From Lunularia cruciata (lineage: Eukaryota > Streptophyta > Marchantiopsida > Lunulariales > Lunulariaceae): a stretch of 64,000 bases of DNA. Each line of letters starts with the position of its first letter. Within the stretch, counting starts at the first letter, position 1. Below are positions 59,491 to 64,000 of this stretch, piece by piece. Where the stretch lies: assembly GCA_948567375.1 (NCBI GenBank), contig OX419759.1, positions 55,839,493 through 55,903,492 of the forward strand, written 5' to 3'. The notes under the pieces were generated by a model. It had not been told where the DNA came from and made no database searches. It saw only the letters and a program-made list of their open reading frames with translations. The position numbers and the translations under genes are program-made.

Positions 59491-61129
59491 GACCAATTAA
59501 GAAGCATACCAAATCCAAGTTTTAGGATGTCTTCACGGGCATTAGAAGGAACTTGTGGAGCACAATAGCTAGGAGATAAGTTGATTTGGATATGCAAAGG
59601 CAAAGTCAATTCAACATAGTGATAGCTAGTGTATCTTATGTATATGTATATATGTATACATTGGATTCAAGTATTATTGTGGTGGGACCATATGTACTGA
59701 TAAATTGTATAGACTTACACGTGTACTAAATGCATGTGTACGATAGGAAAATTTAGATAGTGACAAGTCATAGGATCAGTATCTTGATATTGAGGTGAGA
59801 TGGTACAATCTAGATGCCGCCATGTACGCTACACATACAAAGATTTTGCTTAAGGATAAGATAAGTTAGTTATATTAGGGTTAGAATTGATAATGGAAGA
59901 ATTAATTAGGGATTTTGATGGTGCTTGGAAAGTACATTTACCCCATCATTTTTTAGCAAAGATTATAATGGGACCAACCCCAAAGTAATGTGAGTTCATA
60001 TTTTCATCTTTTTGTCCAATTTGGTGTATGCTCAATCTATGTATCTTTATGAGCATCAATTGGGTTCTATTATTAAAGTAGATGCAAGAGGACCTCCACA
60101 ATGCTTAGAGAATCAATGTTAATGTTTTCTTTTTTGTGATTGCTTGATCAAGTAGTGGTGAGGAACTCAAAGTAGGAACTTAAGTATTGAAATATGGAAG
60201 TGTATTTGTGCCTGATTGGGATGTGGGATCCTTGGCATTCCAAAGGCTTGGGGAGATTCATTGGGAGTAAAATGAAGTATCATGTATAAAAAAAATATTA
60301 GCAAGCCACAAACCTGCAATTTTGTTGGAGGTGAGGCCTTTAGAGAAGGGTAAAACATTATCACAAGAGTTGTAGTATACATAGCAAATAGGTAACTACA
60401 AGGTAAAGACCCTTGGTGCCACTTGACCTTTAGTGCAGATTGAACCCTCACATTTAGGAGCAAACTTGGGTTGGCTATTTTGTGAGAGTGATTTTAGTTC
60501 CTCTTTTCTATAGTGTGCCATAATGGGTGATAATACACTCTTTTGGGAGTGGTTTTGGCCCAAGAGGTTAAACAAGTATCAATAAATGCATTGTGACATT
60601 GTGATAATTTCTCTTCAATTTAATCATTTGCAACCCCTATCTTTGAGGGAGTGACCTATTCTTAGCATTTATATGATAATTATGTGGGCAGCGGATTATC
60701 AAATCAACCTAAAGAGTTCTTGAAAGATTGCAAATTTCTTATGTATTGTCTACAATCCTATACCTCTCCTCAAAGGGTTGTAAATAATTTTTTATGAGGA
60801 TCTTAGAGGTTATTTCCAAATAGATGCTTCCTCTGGTGGTTTTACAAAGTTATTTTAAATGGTTGTATATGTAGCAAAGGAAGAGATCGTTATATTAGTT
60901 GATTAAGTAGTAACTACTAGGAGAATTCTTGGAGAAAGACACATGGAGCATTGCACTGGGCGGTCTTATTGCATCTTGTTAACTATACCATTGTCCTTTA
61001 AATCATTCTACCTCCCAATAGTACCTTAGTTCACATTAGCTTGGAATAGATACACCAAGAGATTGTGAAGTTTTCTGTTTTTTTTAAGACTCTTAGATAT
61101 TCATTCAAATTTAAATAATATGGAGTTAG
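59491..61129. other. No recognised gene; AT-rich
   Basis: TATGTATA-type simple sequence at about 59,638-59,660. The minus frame 60,167-60,463 (98 codons) is unidentified. Confidence 0.4.
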
Positions 61130-61436
61130 TAGAGGCTAATGAGTAAGTAAAATAAACAAAATATAACTATAAATTTTAACAATTTCTAGTATCTAGAAAG
61201 CTTATTCGTCAAATGTTCTACAAGCACTTAAGAAGCTTCTTGGTGGGAGGCTTCTAGGTGTGAAACATTTAGATACCTTCCAAGGATTGAGTAACTTGTA
61301 CATTAAGTTAAAATGGTTAACTTACCTTGTACACCAAGTAGGCAACTTCTAGAAGCAAATTTCTTAGCTAGCTTAGCTTGCACTCCAAGAAAGTGGTTTT
61401 GAGAAAAAAGCTTCTCAAGAGTTACATATTTTTTAA

Positions 61437-61570
61437 CTATAAATACCAAACCTAAGTTTGTGCAAGGTATTTAGAGTTTCATTCACTTGCAAGAGCAAAT
61501 ATGATCTTCCATTTTTGTTTTCCATTCTCCTATTTCTCTCCTTGTTCTTTTATATTGGTATCACAATAGG
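61437..61570 (+). promoter_or_regulatory. LTR TATA box and primer-binding site of the gypsy element
   Basis: ACTATAAATACC supplies the LTR promoter TATA. TGGTATCACAATAGG at 61,556-61,570 follows the LTR end and matches the first eight bases of the usual tRNA-Met-primed site, with mismatches after that. Confidence 0.6.
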
Positions 61571-62319
61571 AATAAGATGAATGGAATCTATGGACCATCA
61601 AATCCATTTCCTTCAAGTCATTAGGATTTTAATATCCATGTACTACCAAAACATCATTTCATATAATCCATCATTTTCTGCTTTGGACAAATTTTTTTGA
61701 ACGTGATCACCTTGTCTTTTGAATCATTGAACCTTTTGATTGTAACTTACAAGGAGCTTTTATGTGTTAACTTGTATAATTATAAATAGAGAGTTTTGTA
61801 AAGTAGTAGCATTGATGGTGATGCACAAAATTATCATTGTTATGCAATAATAGGACCGTTCAATTGTACTCTTCAAACACATGTGTAAGAAGCAATTGCT
61901 CACCAAGTGACACATTTGTCCAATAGGCATAACAGTTCAATTTCCACTCTAAATACCACCTTGGGCCAAGATCCTACAACACCTTAGGTTTTGAGAAGAA
62001 GAGATAGTAGGAATTGGAAATAGCCACACCGGTGAGGGAGAATCCTACGACCCCCCTTCTAGGCCAAAGGTAATGACCAAGAAGAAAACAAGGAGGATGG
62101 ATGTGGAAGAGAACACAAAGCAATAGAGGAAGAAGAAGTACAAGACAAGAAAACATTGGACCACAAGAAAAGCCCACTCCTATGGCATTGTGCAGTCTTA
62201 TATAAGGATAATCTTTTTGTTAGTTAAGCACCTTATTTGATTGTTAGAAGAGAGATATTATGATATTCAATGATAAGAGGAAGTGGAGTGAATAACATTT
62301 TGAAAAGGAGAAGATAAAT

Positions 62320-62886
62320 TTTCGATTTCCAAAGCCAAAAGTATTTGAAGGCAAGAATCTACTTGGTGAAATAAAAAATTTGTGTTGATTGCAAATGTTA
62401 TTTTGAAGCTAAAAATCTTCTAGATGAGTAGAGATAGACTTCCTTAAAGCAATTAGGTGGAGTGGAAAAACTATAGTGGCAATTCAAACTAGAGCAAGCT
62501 CAAATATAGTTTTTTCCTCCAATCTTGAGATGGACAGAATTCAAGAGAGCACTAATTGCGCAATCCCAAATGGTAAATATTGCATGAACTATAAAGATAG
62601 ATTGGTAAAATTGAAGCAAATTGGTTCTATGAGGAACTACATCACTCAATTCCAAAACACAATAATGTAGATTCTAGATGTATTGGAAGGCAAAACTTTG
62701 GATCTGTTTGTGAGAGGCTTGAAATCACACATTAAATTGGAAATAACCATACATAAATCCCAACACTTGATAGAAACAATGGGGTTAACTAAGTGCTTTG
62801 ATTCTTTGGTTACCACAACTTTGACCTTCATAGAACCTAGAAACACAACACACATACATGGAAGAGCCAACACAAATCGAGATTGA
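62320..62886 (+). pseudogene. Gypsy gag remnant
   Basis: A retrotransposon gag domain can be read from FRFPKPKVFEGKNL onward: YKDRLVKLKQIGSMRNYITQ, FQNTIM, then after a TAG at about 62,668 in the same frame ILDVLEGKTLDLFVRGLKSH and IKLEITIHKSQHLIETMGL. This matches the LKQ.GS...Y...F..I.....E..K...F..GL pattern of plant gypsy gag. The CCHC knuckle that should follow is not visible. Confidence 0.75.
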
Positions 62887-63199
62887 TGTCATCAAATATA
62901 AATCACTTGGCATTACAAATAGAGAAAGATTATGACTAAATGATGGTTGCTTCTATTGTTGCCAAATTTGATATTGCATTGCCTAATGTCCAACTAAGTA
63001 TTTCCAATCTTACCTTACCTATTGCTCAAATGGAGTTCTTAGAAGGTTAGAATTAGGGAACAAAAATCCTAGTAGAAGATATTGAGTAATTTCTTGAAAA
63101 CCTGATTCATTATGACAAGATTGAAGGTTCAACCTATGCAAGTTTGATACAATTGCAAGGTATGATATCATATTGTGATTATACACTTGCAAGGTATGA

Positions 63200-63480
63200 T
63201 ATAATATTGTGATTTGGTTGATTGTATGAGTTTTGAGAATTGCATGTCCATGAAATTAGCAAAGAAATTATATTTTCCTATCAAGCTAGTATTTGGTAGC
63301 AAATTGATGACATTGGATGATAAATTGTTTTATGCATTTTGTACCTCACATCCTATTATAATAAAAATTGGGAAGGAGTATGCAAAGTTTATGAAATTCA
63401 GAATAGTTCTCCTACACTATGGTATCATTTAACATTTTCCTTGGCTTGAACATCATAAAGTTCAATTTGATTGGATCTGA
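63200..63480 (+). pseudogene. Gypsy aspartic protease remnant
   Basis: The frame 63,214-63,432 carries NCMSMKLAKKLYFPIKLVFG and IIIKIGKEYAKFMKFRIVLL, then LHYGII; after a stop HFPWLEHHKVQFDWI follows. This is the second half of a retropepsin (family YDIILGMPWLE.HNP.IDW). The catalytic D-T/S-G block upstream is not recognisable. Confidence 0.65.
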
Positions 63481-63762
63481 TGATAAATTCAAGTACAACA
63501 CCAAGGTATGGCTAATCCATTAGGTTATGTGATACCTTTGTGGAAGACATCTAAGAGAAATCCATCCCAAGTTGGGACGTTTATCTATATATCAATTATA
63601 GAATAAGCTTTTGAAGAAGATATTCCAATTTTTACTATGTATATCAAGCCAACTATACATGAAGAATCTTACAAGGATAAGAAGCCTCAACAAGCAATGA
63701 TTGATGATATATTTTAAGAGTTTGTATATATATTTTTGGATGATCTCTCCAAGGGATTACAC

Positions 63763-64000
63763 TTTGACCAAAGTATGCACTTCAAGATTAAGCTATTGCC
63801 AAGTAGTACTCCAATGAGGAGACCAATCTATTGGCTCTCACCAAAGGAGTTAGAAGAACTTTGAACAACATTGACCAAGTTGTTAAAGAAGGATTTTATA
63901 CAATATAGTACATTCCATTGGGAAATATGGGTACTATTTGTACCCAACAAGGATGGAGAACTTCAATTTTATATTGACTATTAGGGCCTTAATAAACAAA
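63763..64000 (+). pseudogene. Gypsy reverse transcriptase, N-terminal blocks
   Basis: The frame reads FKIKLLPSSTPMRRPIYWLS, PKELEEL, a TGA, TTLTKLLKKDFIQYSTFHWE, VLFVPNKDGELQFYIDY, a TAG, GLNK. It corresponds to the gypsy RT entry (H.I.L.P...P...P.YR.S..E..E...Q...LL..G.I..S.S....PVL.V.KKDG..R.C.DYR.LN). Both stops are where an Arg or Gln codon would fit. It continues past the window edge. Confidence 0.82.

Larger units (their letters stand above)
61130..64000 (+). mobile_element. Ty3/gypsy element, 5' half (runs off the window)
   Basis: In order: a probable 5' LTR ending near 61,550 with a TATA box (TATAAATA, about 61,439) roughly 110 bp before its end; a primer-binding site TGGTATCACAATAGG at 61,556 (initiator tRNA-Met type, family TGGTATCAGAGC); an untranslated leader; gag; protease; and the first RT blocks at the right edge. 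The LTR's left end is a guess. Stops throughout show that it is dead. Confidence 0.75.

Noticed and set aside
1-64000. CRISPR array, prokaryotic operon or phage region
   Set aside because: No regularly spaced short repeats, no ribosome-binding-site-led tandem genes, and spliced plant genes plus plant retroelements throughout.

Overview
This is nuclear DNA from a multicellular eukaryote, almost certainly a land plant. Evidence: a spliced gene for a plant-type universal stress protein, a decayed 2-oxoglutarate/Fe(II) dioxygenase of the flavonoid/hormone-enzyme superfamily, and many dead Ty1/copia and Ty3/gypsy retrotransposons. The non-LTR elements are of the restriction-like-endonuclease (R2/Utopia-like) kind. 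Angiosperm LINEs are mostly L1/RTE types with an AP endonuclease, so I lean toward a non-flowering plant (bryophyte, lycophyte or fern). That lineage call is inference. There is no prokaryotic operon, CRISPR array, rRNA or convincing tRNA.

Layout: 0-3.5 kb is unassigned sequence with a three-unit diverged repeat that carries a striking perfect palindrome. 3.57-5.48 kb is a 5'-truncated LINE (RT end, CCHC finger, RLE nuclease, structured 3' tail). 6-15.2 kb is an AT-rich nest of dead elements: copia RNase H at 6.1-6.7, a decayed coiled-coil gene at 7.7-9.7, a pair of ~0.73 kb direct repeats at 9.45 and 12.99, and copia gag/protease plus primer-binding site at 14.2-15.0. 15.65-16.56 kb is the dioxygenase pseudogene. 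23.2-25.7 kb holds the only gene I regard as intact, a four-exon universal stress protein on the minus strand. 26-41 kb is mostly featureless, with one fold-back MITE and a few LINE tails. 41-55 kb holds a second LINE, many more LINE tails, a 0.56 kb MITE, a deleted copia element with recognisable LTRs, and a long fold-back. 56-64 kb is again AT-rich: a tandem duplication, a decayed gag-like/coiled-coil gene, and a gypsy element (LTR, PBS, gag, protease, start of RT) running off the right edge.

The window alternates between two kinds of DNA. Blocks at about 5.5-15.2 and 55-64 kb are AT-rich with few CpGs, and their reading frames are broken largely by stops of the kind C-to-T change produces. 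Blocks at about 15.6-37 and 41-54 kb have ordinary CpG and contain the gene. This fits methylated repeat islands around a gene-bearing segment.

I see no new multi-gene system. The most interesting signal is a family of at least a dozen short pieces sharing one LINE 3' tail with two hairpins. Several pieces begin with a copy-specific fold-back, and one is bounded by a 12-bp target duplication. The next most interesting is a templated-insertion scar at 2.65-2.76 kb.
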